Of a stretch of DNA of 25,124 nucleotides, positions 12,101-20,203 are shown piece after piece. How positions within the stretch are numbered: position 1 is the first letter of the stretch; every line of letters begins with the position of its first letter. This DNA comes from Coptodactyla brooksi (Eukaryota; Arthropoda; Insecta; Coleoptera; Scarabaeidae), in contig JAWQRM010000273.1 of assembly GCA_033557675.1 (NCBI GenBank), forward strand, positions 1 to 25,124, given 5' to 3'. The notes under the pieces are model-generated. The model saw only the letters and a list, made by a program, of their open reading frames with translations. It did not search any database and had not been told where the DNA came from. The position numbers and the translations under genes were made by a program.

Positions 12101-15100
12101 GGATATTGTATGATTAAGTATGGGGCAAAAGCTGTGCAACGGATTCGGAAACAAGAAGAGACGACTATATCTAGTAACACTACCGTACAATCTAATTCTA
12201 CAGATACTATGGATTTAGAAGATGAAACAACTAGTACACCTCGCACAGTAAGTGTGTGTCTTTTAGACAATGTTCAGATTAAATTTATTTTGGACCAAAT
12301 TAACACAAATGACATTTATAAATATTTTATCCTTTTTATGATATTTATGGACATTCAGTAAAAGGATTATAGTCAATAATTCAAATCTTTATACTCTTTA
12401 CCTGAATATTTTACAGTATACTGAAAAAGTTCTGTATTAAAATTAGTGCAACTGTAGATACAATAATGGAACATATTGTGGCAAACTTAGAAAGAAATGT
12501 TATACTACAAATTTTTAAAAACCCTATAAGAGCAAGACAAAATTATAGGACACTTAGTTATTTTATGAAATGATACAAGAATGAAGTTTGGCAATCATTG
12601 ATATAAGAATTTCATGATGAACTACAGGAAGGTTACTTGTAATCAGATAGGGCAATTCTACATCCTTCATTTTTTTCTTTGACCATATTTCAAAAATTCA
12701 GTACATTTATATCCCATCAAAAACATTCTAAATAGTGTTTGGTGAAGAATTTATAAATGTATAGAGCAGGAAGGGCAACTTCGACATATCTACAACAATT
12801 TAATAAATCAATTAAGAAGCTAATAATATAAATAGGATTAGAGTTTCGTACATTCACAATGTGTCCTTCATCTACCTGAGTTTATTATTTTCTAACAACA
12901 TAATTTTGTATTAATTATGGACAAAAACGTAAATTGGAAAGTATATCCCCAAAAGCAATAATTATGGTTTAGAATTGTACATGGAGAATTGACTGTCACA
13001 TATAACACATCTTTTCTGGACTACAACAAATAGTTCCAATTGACATTACCAAGAAACCATAAAACAAATTATGGAATGACTGCTGATAAACTTATTTATT
13101 ATAATTGTATTTTGTTGTTTGTTTGTTGAAGGTCACCATGTTGAGGAACATGGCAACTTTCAAGAAAAAATCTCATGCAACTTATTTATAAACAGAAAAG
13201 TCAACTTTGTATTTATTTGGTTATAGGGTTATTAATTTATTTGATTAAGACTATAGCCTTATTGGTAATGGTTGATTGTTTTAAAAATTAATAATGTTAG
13301 CTACTTGTATTGTGGTTATGCGCAATGTAAATTGCCCTTTTTGCATGGAATGGGCATTGTTCAAAACTTGCAGAGTTCATATAAAATAAGCTCATACGAT
13401 ACTGTTTCCTTTTAATACATATTCACACGGCGTTTGAAAAGCCACAATTGTTGCAATATCAAAAAATTTGTGAAAATAATATAACTTGTTAGAAGAATCC
13501 AAACATTTTTGTTTAAAAAAAATCTTCAATTCCCTCTCATTTCTTCAACCTTACTGAACATGGCTCCATATTGATTGAAAGTCCTTTCATTCCTTTTAAT
13601 ACATTATACTTAGTTGTACATTTAATGTGTCTTCAAAGTACAAAGTGCTTTTGAACTCACAGTACAAAATGCAATTACAAAAAGAAACAGTAAATTGTGC
13701 AATAACCTAAAAAGTAACTATAATACTAGTGTAATAATGACTAAAATAAAGATACAAATATTAAAAAAATAATTGCTCAAAAGCAACAAAAATATATTCA
13801 CTGTAAATCGCTTGTGGTTTAAATTAATAATCAAGTGAATTTTGAACATGTATATATTGTTTGTTAGAAAATTAGTTTTAATTTTCTACGTCTTGTAACA
13901 GTGTTTGCAGTTGGTTTTAAAAATTACGTTATTATGCATATTTTGTGCATTTAAAATATCAAGCATTAGTGTAACAAAGTTAAATATAATATGTCACAAT
14001 TTTATCTTAAGTGTGCTAAACAGTCTTAACTTGTTTACTAATCAAAAATACTATACAAAATACTGATGAATTAAATGACGCAAATAATTTTAAGTGTTTA
14101 TATAGAAAACATAAGAATTCTGGTTTATTTAATTTGATTTGATAGTAGATAATGTAATCTTGTGGCTATTAATAACTAGAAGAGTTTATTATCAACTTAC
14201 AAATCAAGTTAAGCATATCTGGTTAATATTGGATTGAAATAATATTGAATGTTTATATATGTTGAACTGTTTATATATATTCAAAGTTTAAATTTATTTA
14301 GCAAGACATATTTGTGACATGTTGAACTTTGTTTTTCTTTTTAAAGGACTGTTTGAAGTTGGTAACTATGGCATAAGAAAAATAGCAACACTATGAAAAA
14401 ATTCAAATTCAAGTTTATCATGATTTTTAGAACAGTTAAAGTAAGTAATTTATTCAATTGGGTAAAATTCTCCAGAAATACAGTTATGAATTTTCACAAC
14501 ATTTATATCAACAATCTGTTAGATTGTTTATGCAGGCGTAGTGGAGAATTTCTGGAAGAATAACACAAAACGTTTGGAATGACTTAATTTCATTCTTTCC
14601 ATACTAATTGCTTGAACTACCTCCCTTCGAGATATCTCACATCACTAATGCAATAAAAAATTATAATAAAAGTGAACGCCATGTATTTTAAATTGATTAC
14701 TATAGCTACATTTACTTTCGTAACTTTATTGTACCCATTTGGGTGACAATTGCTAGAAAATTTCATAAACTTCTTTACATGCAGACCACACCATGTTTCC
14801 ACTGCAAAGGTATGGAAATAGACCTGCTAAGAATTTTTGAAGATGGTATGCCGTGCCGCTCCCACATTCTACCGCAAACATTTAAAAATATTCCGGAATT
14901 GAAACAACGGAAGGGTGAAATAATGGTGGGATATTGTAAGGTAAATACTTAGTACTTATCCTAAAAATGATAATTAAGCTATTGCTAATTAAACATTGTT
15001 ACAATTAATTAAAATTCCGATATCGTAATAATTGCAGTCACCATGTCCAAAGAACGAACTCTTCGAAGTGAGAGATAAACACGGAAAAGTGTTGGAGGTG

Positions 15101-18100
15101 GCCAATAACTCAGCTGGTATATATTCAATGTTGCAACCAATTCCACCTGCTGTACCATCCTTGGTACAACAAGTGCAATATGCTATCAAAGGAAAAACTG
15201 TTGTGATAGGTTGTCCCGGGTAAGAGAAATTATAAAGAGTCAAATCTTCTGTGCAAAGCATCTATTTGAAGGAATTTAAATACGGACACTCCGATAATTT
15301 GGCAAATTGCCGGAAAGAATGTTATTCCAGAGCTTCTAAAACAAGAATCTCTTGGACGTATCTACGTAAGCTTATCAGACAAAATTTATATTCTAAACGC
15401 AAAAATTTCGGATAGCAACAGCTACAGGTTAGATCTTATACATTACAACTTTTATTTTATATTTAAATATATTTCCTTCTAGTTGTTGGCAAAAGGATGA
15501 AGTGGCAGGCATAGTACGGTTGGTAGTTGAGAAAAAGATAGAAATGAACTTTAACCATCACTTAATGTTATTTGGAATAATAATAATACTGTCGACGTTC
15601 GCGTTTGTATACATGAAAGCATTCCTGGGACGGCAGTACGCAAAAACATAAGGCACTCACCACAAGACCTTCGGTTGGTTTCGTTGTCCGAAACGTTGGT
15701 GGTACCATATCGGGGGTCAGAGCAGAGGGCGGTTCTATGCCCTTTAGACATCTCGCCACAAACCACATTGCTAATGCAAACTGTTCATTGTTCAATTTGC
15801 CACATTGCTTAATATCACACAGCGACCTAAAAAATATAAAAATTGATTTCAAAGAAACTGTAATAATTCGGATAATGTAATAAAAAAATATTTGTAAATG
15901 GTACGAACAGATAAGCAAAATATCATAAGCCATATGCCACCAATTGTGGCAGAAGGTGTTAAAGAATGCTGCAGTTGTAAATAAACTATTGAAAAATATG
16001 CATTTAAGGGCAGTTTTTGGGAATTCAGAGTTCCATTAAAAAAATTTGCTTCATCACTGAAACGTATGAAATAGATTTTCCTTTAAGTTAATTAAATAAT
16101 AATTATTGAAAGTGAAAACAAATAAGCATAAAAAGATTAAATTATTACAAGCTTATTAAGCATTATGTATATGACAAATGTAACAAAAACGGAAGGTAAA
16201 TACTTAACAACGTTCAATAATTACTTAATCAAATATATACTATTTGCATAGCGCTTTTTTAGGTGTAACAGCTAATAAATAGATAAATGAAGAAAGTTAT
16301 ACTAAATTCGAACATATATTGCTGATATCTAATTTAATCATCCTTATAAATTTCAGTTCCCTTTTCAATAATGATTATAACTTAAAGATTATTGATTTGA
16401 GGTGGGTATGTACTATCGTCATATTCCGTAACTCACAATTTCGTAGATTAAGCCTATTTATGTTAGCCTATTTCGGTTGATGCAGTGAGCTTTTTCTGGA
16501 AAACGATTCATTTCTTATGAAAATGTCGAAAACTGGCTTGAAAATTGGATTGAGTAAAAAAAAAACAGATTTTTACTATAGAGAAATCCATTTGCTGCCT
16601 AAAAGATAAGGGAAGGTTATTGCTTCAGATGGAGCACACTTTGAATAAAATTACTTTGTAAGTAATCGTTTAAATGAACAATAAACTTTTGAGCAAAAAA
16701 AAGGGCGGCAACTCATTCCCAAACCCAATATTTTAATATTCATTTCTTTTGATTAAATAAAAATTGTACATGTAATTTTTAATGTAATAAACAAAAAACG
16801 GATTACAGCTATTTAATTTTGTATATATTTTTTTTATTTTCACAGACTACATCGACACAGACTTTATTTGGATGCCGACATGGTTGCAGCTGATTGTATT
16901 TTAGAGTCTTATCTTTATAGGTTGGATATAAATTTATTTTACGTACTGCCCATATTTTCATCATTAGGTAATCTCGTACATTCAATGCTTTATAGCTTTC
17001 ATGATTAATAATATACCTTCAGCAAATAAAATTCATTTTATTGATGTCAAATTGAATTTTTAACAAAACCAAAAATTAATGAATTTACAACCACAATTTC
17101 TTAATGTTAAAGTTCTTTGATAATAAAGAAAAAGTTCCTATTAAATATAAATTGAATTATCTTTTTCGTTAGTATTTTCAAGTTGTATTCGCTTGAAAAT
17201 GTCCCTTTTTCACTTGTTTTTTAAAAAAATCCTTTAGGGGGATCACCAATTTTGTCGACTGTTATGCTCAAATAATGTTAATTCGACAAAACCAGTATAG
17301 TATAAAAGTGAATTTACATTGCAAAACTTCAAAAGACTGGGTCGTACAAGTCGAATCGTATATAATTTTTGGCTGGTCATGGGAGATTTGTCAAAACAGA
17401 TAGGTGCTTATTTCGTAGTTCTCCTTGTATATTATCTGTTTCAAAGTTAATTTATTTTTTCAATAAGCAATTTGTAAGTAGTCAAATACAGCATAACCTA
17501 AATATTCCCAAACATGCTATAAAACAGCTAATATCAGTGTAAATTTACAATTTTTAAACCCTTCAATAGTAGAAGTTGATTAGCAAATAATGAATAAAGT
17601 TACAGTGCAAAAACAAATTGTATGCATATTTTAACCATTTATTTATAAATGCGACATGGCTATGTTACATATAAAATCAAGTAAGTTAGTTATATAGTTT
17701 ACAATCCTTCCTAAATAAGAAACTTTCTAAATACTGAACTCAAGTTATAGATTTGAAACGCATTGACAAAATTGTAGTTATCTTTTAGATAAGGCCACTT
17801 CCAAGTTCACCATACATACTTTTTAATCAGGACGTGTGGGAGTATTGTGCGTGATAAATTCCATCTCGCAAAACAATATAACATAATAGATAAAGCTATA
17901 AACTGATTGTGTTCAAATGAGATAGCTTGTTTACTTCTTTTCACTTACCAAATGAGGGCGAGAACAGAAGGATGCACGCCGGACTGCAAAAACACATCCT
18001 TAATCTCCTGTCCGGACACGAATCCATCTTTATCAATATCGCTCTTTATAAACAAAGCGTCCGACTTGCTTCTCTCCTCAGGTGTAACGACCCAGTTCAA

Positions 18101-18904
18101 AGTCGGCTGTACGGGTTGAACCGGCTTGGCAATGTTTGATATGAGGGGTGCCTGTGGCACCTCCGGTTTGACACCGTCCATTCCCCGACTCAATAAATTC
18201 GGGCCTATTGGAGTAGAATTTTTCCTCTTGGCTGACGGCATAAGCTCTGGTGGTAAAGTGCTTGGTATTGCGTACTTTTCCAGTGCTTTATACACTAGAT
18301 GCATCGCCTAAATCAAAATTAAATGAAGTTTTTCCTTTTTTTACAGTTTGTAAGTTATTAATTCTCACAGCTATGAATTCATGTCGGTCTAAGGCGCCAT
18401 CTTTATCTTGATCTGCCAAGTCCCATATTTTTCCTAGAGTGTCTAATGGTAATTTAGAATCCATCAGAACTCCTTTCACCTAATAACAAAATGTAAAAAA
18501 TGCAAAAGTTTCCTGTAGGCACAACATAGCCAAGTTGGAATATTGCGCATATAAATATTTAACTTTTATCCAATACTGTACATGACTTTTGGCTTTTATT
18601 TATTTTGTAACATTAAATAGCAAAGTATGTTACACTACGTGTTGCGTTATATTTTATCAGAGTGCAAACAATACATAATTATGTCTTGTTTACACTCCTT
18701 AATCAGGAGAAAAAATAGCCCCGTATTTACCTTATTCCCAGGAATTAACCCATTCAGTGGCTGTAAACTTTCAAATAAGTTCTCATACTTTTCTCGTTCA
18801 GCCGGTTTTATTGTCCAATCGACTGCGGATGGTGGCAATGACGTTATGAGGGGCGTATTTGTCGGCGGAGGTGGCTTCACTGGCTTTATTGTGGGAATAT
18901 CACC
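5691..18904 (-). CDS. Eps-15: Eps15-like endocytic adaptor, 3' part of gene (14 exons, EH1 and start missing)
   Basis: Eps15 is a clathrin-coat scaffold. Its EH domains bind NPF-containing partners, its coiled coil oligomerises, its DPF repeats bind the AP-2 ear and its UIMs bind ubiquitinated cargo. The exons I joined, in transcript order, are 18904-18731, 18479-18369, 18307-17949, 15826-15661, 10788-10546, 10321-10259, 10000-9803, 9052-8867, 8500-8410, 8112-8036, 7982-7866, 7744-7472, 7327-7222 and 6169-5691. All introns are GT-AG, phases match, and the sum is 2643 nt (880 residues plus TAA). Order along the partial protein: EH2 (about 15-110), EH3 (about 165-260), coiled coil (about 280-460), 13 DPF motifs (about 510-800), an SH3 ligand (about 620-645), and two UIMs in the last 40 residues. 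EH1 and the start codon lie beyond 25124 or in unseen upstream exons. Family assignment is very firm; exact splice sites are inferred. Confidence 0.95.
6170..7221 (-). other. Eps15 last intron, no gene seen
   Basis: This intron of about 1.05 kb is mostly AT-rich. A stretch at about 6715-6850 is less AT-rich and could be a remnant of an inserted repeat, but I recognise no family. The plus-strand open frame at 6576-6812 has no recognisable protein features. Confidence 0.6.
7222..7327 (-). CDS. Eps-15: Eps15 exon: variable linker without DPF
   Basis: It has 106 nt, phase 0 in and phase 1 out. It encodes PIHDSSNISKDSLSLFSQKK, then TPTTFQNKNLPRFAI. It has no DPF and looks disordered. Acceptor is CTTACGCAG/CCA, donor ATCG/GTAGGT. 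The phase-1 exit fixes which acceptor the last exon uses. This is the least certain of the coding exons. Confidence 0.8.
7472..7744 (-). CDS. Eps-15: Eps15 exon: DPF motifs and proline-rich SH3 ligand
   Basis: It encodes 91 residues, phase 0 to 0. It begins PDKDPFGCDPFAVLHAPT. A proline-rich stretch with PSPALPPKKSKQ and PPPRPAPPRP follows. PALPPK is the known Crk-family SH3 site of vertebrate Eps15, so this contact looks conserved. The exon ends with two more DPF motifs and FEGFADFDSK. Acceptor is TCTTTAG/CCT, donor AAA/GTAAGT. Confidence 0.94.
7866..7982 (-). CDS. Eps-15: Eps15 exon: DPF region
   Basis: It encodes 39 residues, phase 0 to 0, with DGFSSDPFGSSF and KADPFNAFGDKNP, two more AP-2 motifs in a serine/asparagine-rich disordered setting. 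Acceptor is CATTTAG/GAT, donor GAA/GTAAGA. Confidence 0.9.
8036..8112 (-). CDS. Eps-15: Eps15 exon: DPF region
   Basis: It has 77 nt, entering in phase 1 and leaving in phase 0. It encodes DPFKSNTDAFAPSDPFKAAF, two DPF motifs counting the split one, then SNTTNN. Acceptor is CTTGCAG/AT, donor AAT/GTAAGT. Confidence 0.9.
8284..8352 (-). CDS. Eps-15: Candidate alternative (cassette) exon of Eps15
   Basis: Inside the intron between the 8410-8500 and 8036-8112 exons there is a 69-nt stretch with a good acceptor (GGTTCTTCTAG/AAC) and a donor (TTG/GTAAATG). Both junctions are phase 1, so inclusion would add 23 residues without changing frame: EQSLINKHATLLDMSVSDIW, then EMF. The downstream DPF is kept because both upstream exons end in G. 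The peptide has LLDM, like a clathrin box, and WEMF, a WxxF-type AP-2 ear motif, both suited to this protein. No transcript evidence is available; it could be chance. Confidence 0.45.
8410..8500 (-). CDS. Eps-15: Eps15 exon: start of DPF region
   Basis: It has 91 nt and ends in phase 1. It encodes NGFASSRDDPFNSTSG and then VFQVDPFKN, giving two DPF motifs for the AP-2 alpha-ear. The last G pairs with AT of the next exon to rebuild an Asp and a third DPF across the junction. Confidence 0.9.
8867..9052 (-). CDS. Eps-15: Eps15 exon: end of coiled coil and linker
   Basis: It encodes 62 residues, phase 0 to 0. The helical start AKNMLTQLQEQTRQITDAIS gives way to a polar linker with SVPDIALRITPDF. 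This is the change from coiled coil to the disordered AP-2-binding region. Acceptor is GTGCCTAG/GCT, donor CAG/GTATAT. Confidence 0.9.
9053..9802 (-). other. Eps15 intron between coiled-coil exons
   Basis: This is a 750-base AT-rich intron between GTAAGA (9802) and GTGCCTAG (9053). I see nothing coding or repeated in it. The introns at 8501-8866, 10001-10258 and 10322-10545 are likewise plain AT-rich sequence. Confidence 0.65.
9803..10000 (-). CDS. Eps-15: Eps15 exon: coiled coil part 3
   Basis: It encodes 66 residues, phase 0 to 0, starting VDKLKSQAAEQAEVISAQES and ending NLQDTQLNISQ. It is strongly helical and rich in K, E and Q, with no proline. Acceptor is AATACAG/GTA, donor CAA/GTAAGA. 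Confidence 0.92.
10259..10321 (-). CDS. Eps-15: Eps15 exon: coiled coil part 2 (21 residues)
   Basis: This small 63-nt exon (phase 0 to 0) encodes KATIDSELEDMDLQIAEQKE plus one K, continuing the heptad pattern. It is flanked by GTGTAG and GTAAGT. Because it is a multiple of three, skipping it would keep the frame. Confidence 0.88.
10546..10788 (-). CDS. Eps-15: Eps15 exon: coiled coil part 1
   Basis: It encodes 81 residues, phase 0 to 0. From ELDMISKDIEELAREKLVLE onward it is heptad-rich and charged, with no prolines after the first few residues. It lies at the place where human EPS15 begins its central coiled coil. Acceptor is TTCCAG/GAG, donor CAG/GTAACA. The intron before it is about 4.9 kb and contains a whole gene on the other strand. 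Confidence 0.92.
11270..11583 (+). CDS. FAM187-like exon 1 (start, signal peptide)
   Basis: It encodes 104 residues plus two bases (phase 2 out). The ATG follows TTATTAAAA, a reasonable insect context, and begins a hydrophobic leader. The rest contains basic and aromatic residues and one sequon (NLT in AMQNLTLGS). Read on past the donor CAA/GTAACC, the frame stops at once, which supports the splice. Confidence 0.8.
11270..15651 (+). CDS. FAM187-like type I membrane protein with two Ig-like domains, nested in Eps15 intron
   Basis: The exons I joined are 11270-11583, 11649-11904, 11957-12247, 14785-14940, 15038-15219, 15272-15427 and 15483-15651. They total 1524 nt, 507 residues plus TAA, with all GT-AG introns in matching phase. 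The protein has a short N-terminal hydrophobic stretch (MNLLTQSILMTVLLH, likely signal). Ig-like domain 1 has Cys108, Trp125 and Cys168 in DHTGQYIC. A WGHWSHCNRCGRVG module follows at 220-233. Ig-like domain 2 has Cys398, Trp410 and Cys453. A transmembrane helix (about 479-496) and an 11-residue tail end it. This layout, with the WS-C-RCG motif and MPCRS, is what I associate with FAM187. That name is recalled, not searched. Function is unknown. The join of exons 3 and 4 across 2.5 kb is the weakest point. Confidence 0.72.
11649..11904 (+). CDS. FAM187-like exon 2 (Ig-like domain 1)
   Basis: It has 256 nt, phase 2 in and phase 0 out. FDCKLC at the start and DHTGQYICRVG near the end give the Ig disulphide and tyrosine corner, with VEWDFG as the core tryptophan. 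Strand G is APIYLTVIK. The donor is GAA/GTGACC. Confidence 0.85.
11957..12247 (+). CDS. FAM187-like exon 3 (WS-C-RCG module)
   Basis: It encodes 97 residues, phase 0 to 0. The intron before it is only 52 nt (GTGACC...TTTTAAG). It contains VWGHWSHCNRCGRVGKRHRH, then GYCMIKYG, which looks like a short thrombospondin-type turn. A Ser/Thr/Asp-rich acidic stretch with N-glycosylation sequons follows. The donor ACA/GTAAGTG is near perfect. Confidence 0.85.
12248..14784 (+). other. Large intron of the nested gene, no gene seen
   Basis: This is about 2.5 kb of AT-rich DNA. A strong acceptor-like TTTTACAG at 12408-12415 and one at about 14346 (TTTTTAAAG) are followed by early stops in every useful phase. 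I could not place an extra exon. No transposase fragment was seen. Confidence 0.5.
14785..14940 (+). CDS. FAM187-like exon 4 (inter-domain, MPCRS motif)
   Basis: It encodes 52 residues, phase 0 to 0. It starts TTPCFHCKGMEIDLLRIFED, then GMPCRSHILP and GEIMVGYCK. I chose the acceptor TTTACATGCAG/ACC because it keeps frame with exon 3. The frame is also open upstream to about 14697 (through VPIWVTIARKF). The AGs there, at 14709-14710 and 14755-14756, are out of phase with exon 3, so using one would require an unseen exon in between. Confidence 0.75.
15038..15219 (+). CDS. FAM187-like exon 5 (start of Ig-like domain 2)
   Basis: It has 182 nt, phase 0 in and phase 2 out. SPCPKNELFEVRDKHGKVLE leads to the Ig B strand KTVVIGCPG with Cys398. 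Acceptor is AATTGCAG/TCA, donor CCCGG/GTAAGAG. Confidence 0.85.
15272..15427 (+). CDS. FAM187-like exon 6 (Ig-like domain 2 core)
   Basis: It has 156 nt, phase 2 to 2. It encodes the C strand TPIIWQIAGKNVIPELL with core Trp410, then GRIYVSLSDKIYILNAKISD. The donor AG/GTTAGA splits a serine codon just before the second Ig cysteine. Confidence 0.85.
15483..15651 (+). CDS. FAM187-like exon 7 (last Ig cysteine, TM helix, stop)
   Basis: It has 169 nt. It begins by finishing the serine and giving Cys453 in SCWQKDEVAG. A basic/acidic juxtamembrane run and the hydrophobic helix LMLFGIIIILSTFAFVYM follow. The short tail KAFLGRQYAKT ends at TAA. Only nine bases separate this stop from the minus-strand Eps15 EH3 exon. 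Confidence 0.87.
15661..15826 (-). CDS. Eps-15: Eps15 exon: second half of EH3
   Basis: It has 166 nt. Its first base completes the EH3 tryptophan, followed by SLCDIKQCGKLNNEQFALAM. The second EF loop is degenerate (no acidic ligand series), as is common in EH domains. It ends TKPTEGLV before GTGAGTG. The plus-strand stop codon of the nested Ig-domain gene ends at 15651, so that gene's 3' UTR must cross this exon in antisense. Confidence 0.95.
15980..15985 (+). terminator. Candidate poly(A) signal of the nested FAM187-like gene
   Basis: AATAAA lies about 330 bases after the plus-strand stop and is the first exact hexamer I see there. Use of it would give a 3' UTR that covers the whole Eps15 exon at 15661-15826 in antisense. 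Confidence 0.4.
16061..16450 (+). repeat. Mosaic repeat block A, copy 1
   Basis: It is about 390 bases and closely matches 20204-20597 in the same orientation. Shared landmarks include ATGAAATAGATTT, AAACGGAAGGTAAATACTTA and GCTGATATCTAATTTAATC. It lies in the Eps15 intron between the exons at 15826 and 17949 and is followed directly by a mariner C-terminal fragment. Confidence 0.85.
16462..16648 (+). pseudogene. Mariner transposase relic, C-terminal fragment
   Basis: The plus strand reads SLFRLMQ, stop, AFSGKRFISYENVENWLENW, IE, stop, then after a frame break REIHLLPKR and VIASDGAHFE before TAA. This is the typical end of a mariner transposase. Several stops and a poly-A frameshift make it non-functional. 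The N-terminal part and catalytic residues are absent. Confidence 0.85.
16728..17579 (+). repeat. Mosaic repeat block B, copy 1
   Basis: It matches 21179-21829 in the same orientation. Landmarks are GACTTTATTTGGATGCCGAC, TTTTTGGCTGGTCATGGGAG and AATATCAGTGTAAATTTACA. Copy 1 is about 200 bases longer than copy 2 owing to several indels. No coding capacity was recognised. Confidence 0.85.
17949..18307 (-). CDS. Eps-15: Eps15 exon: end of EH2, linker, first half of EH3
   Basis: It has 359 nt and ends in phase 2 inside the EH3 tryptophan codon (TG/G). It begins AMHLVYKALEKYAIPSTLPP, the last EH2 helix and the family's LPPEL tail. A linker follows, then NWVVTPEERSKSDALF with the EF-hand-like loop DIDKDGFVSGQE of EH3. 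The donor TTG/GTAAGTG is near consensus. Confidence 0.95.
18369..18479 (-). CDS. Eps-15: Eps15 exon: EH2 core with Ca-binding loop
   Basis: It encodes 37 residues, phase 0 to 0. VKGVLMDSKLPLDTLGKIW carries the conserved EH tryptophan of the NPF pocket. The canonical EF-hand loop DQDKDGALDRHEF follows. Donor is GCT/GTGAGA, acceptor TTATTAG/GTG. Confidence 0.95.
18731..18904 (-). CDS. Eps-15: Eps15 exon: linker and first half of EH2
   Basis: It encodes 58 residues, phase 0 to 0. A proline-rich linker (KPPPPTNTPLITSLPP) leads into the EH start DWTIKPAEREKYENLFESL and the loop NGLIPGNK. The acceptor is TTTTAAG/GGTG and the donor AAG/GTAAAT. It is the most 5' Eps15 exon I can find in the window. 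The upstream intron runs to at least 25124 and is filled with transposon debris. Confidence 0.93.
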
Positions 18905-18971
18905 CTTAAAATATAAAATAAGATACCAATTACATTTGTATTAATACAATTTTAATACAATAATAAGAATA

Positions 18972-19110
18972 CAGTAGATGCTTGATAACGTAAACACTTT
19001 ATAATGGAAACATCACGTCCATGTGAACACAAAATTCGAATTTTGTGTTTAATTTTCACATTAACGCAATATTTCTATTATGTAGTATTTACATTATCGA
19101 GCATCTGTTG
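18972..19110. mobile_element. Palindromic pogo-like MITE, 139 bp
   Basis: The left end CAGTAGATGCTTGATAACGT pairs with the reverse complement of the right end, CAACAGATGCTCGATAATGT. The pairing continues inward with few mismatches to a central perfect palindrome (ACAAAATTCGAATTTTGT). It is flanked by TA at 18970-18971 and 19111-19112, the target duplication of Tc1/mariner/pogo elements. The CAGT start and the GATAA pattern suggest pogo. It lies just upstream of the first Eps15 exon in the window. Confidence 0.8.
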
Positions 19111-19827
19111 TAAGTACTCAAAAATGACTTTTTCAAAACTTCAATTTAAATTTCTTGTACAACCAAATTAAAGAGATTTGCACTTTAAGGTCACATGTTT
19201 CTTATATAAAACATTAAAAGTACTACTTTGTTAAATATAATTATTCTGTGCCATATTATAAACGATCTTATCATCACTACATTTAAATTTTTTTTATTTT
19301 TAATAGTTGAAGAAAAGTTTGATGAAGGCTAATACTAAAAATGTTTAAAATTTTTGTATATTATTTCTGCATCCTTTAGAACATTTTTAATACTCTTCAA
19401 TGCTTCATTATGTTAGACTAGCATCTAGTTTGCATATTTATTAACCTTTAACAGAATGCTCTAAATGTTAATGACTTGTCTGCTCTTTATTAGCTCTTCA
19501 GTAATGCCTAACTGACTGAATTAACTGACTCATTCAGTTCATTCATTTGTTAAATTAATCATCTGATCTATATGCAGTACATATGGAGGAAAACTGTACG
19601 CTTTTCAAATATAGCACATTTTGAACCGTACAAACAATCAGTAGTTTTTACAGCTTAATTCCACAATTTTCCCGTGAACTTCATCTCTTTTAATCCTGTA
19701 GGGACATATCGTCCGAGAGAAGTTCTGATGTACACCAAATACTTTTGAGTGCTAAATTAAAAGGCTAAATATTTTTCCTAGTACGATTACTTTAATATCT
19801 GGTACATTAGTATTCGATTATTTGTCA

Positions 19828-19898
19828 ATAAAGTCCGACCAAATCTAACCTATGGGTATAAGTTATATAAACATCTAGTGGCATTCAATACATTAAGA
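19828..19898 (+). repeat. Short repeat block C, copy 1
   Basis: AATCTAACCTATGGGTATAA followed by the ATAAACATCTA stretch is matched at 22160-22237 with a few changes. The two copies bracket the 19.8-22.2 kb mosaic repeat. Confidence 0.7.
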
Positions 19899-19926
19899 AA
19901 CTTATTAAATAGACTTTTTCTTTCAA

Positions 19927-20186
19927 ATTAATTAAATAGAAATTGTTGAAAGTGGAAACAAAAAGGGAACTTCAGTTCCCTTTTCAATAATGGTTATGAT
20001 TAGAAATATTGGTTTGATTAATTAATTAAGAGGATTATTTCATTAACTCCTGTCAAAAATTTATTCAATTCCATTCCATTTGTTTTTAATAAATATTTAT
20101 TGACTTCTGTTGTTGCGTATGGGAGGAAGTATTCACCTATTTCTCATAGGTATTGCCAGAGGCTATTCTTGTGTTTGATGAAACAA
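19927..20186 (+). repeat. Mosaic repeat: deleted block A (copy 3) plus block D copy 1
   Basis: Bases 19927-20016 join the beginning of block A directly to its later part (around CAGTTCCCTTTTCAATAATG), an internal deletion. Block D follows at 20017-20186 (TTCAATTCCATTCCATTTGT as landmark). The same A-then-D order recurs next door at 20204-20758, so this is a degraded tandem duplication. Confidence 0.75.
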
Positions 20187-20203
20187 GAAATAGACGAAAT
20201 AGA

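Larger units (their letters stand above)
10789..15660 (-). other. Eps15 intron hosting the nested gene
   Basis: It has a GTGAGTG donor (15660) and a TTCCAG acceptor (10789). The intron is about 4.9 kb and holds the entire coding region of the plus-strand Ig-domain gene. The 480 bases between 10789 and 11269 would hold that gene's promoter and 5' UTR; TTTATAATTG at about 11083-11092 is TATA-like but unproven. Confidence 0.8.
15827..17948 (-). other. Eps15 intron inside EH3, carrying repeat copy 1
   Basis: This 2.1-kb intron splits the EH3 tryptophan codon (donor GTAAGTG at 17948, acceptor TTTTTTAG at 15827). It contains block A, the mariner C-terminal fragment and block B. The stretch 17580-17948 is plain AT-rich DNA. 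The 15827-16005 part probably also carries the 3' UTR end of the nested plus-strand gene. Confidence 0.8.

Noticed and set aside
12408..12460. Possible extra exon of the nested gene after the strong acceptor TTTTACAG
   Set aside because: In the required phase 0 it reaches a TAA after seven codons, and no good donor precedes the stop.
14346..14441. Possible exon between TTTTTAAAG and the consensus-like donor AAA/GTAAGTAA
   Set aside because: All three frames contain a stop before the donor, so it cannot be an internal coding exon of the nested gene.
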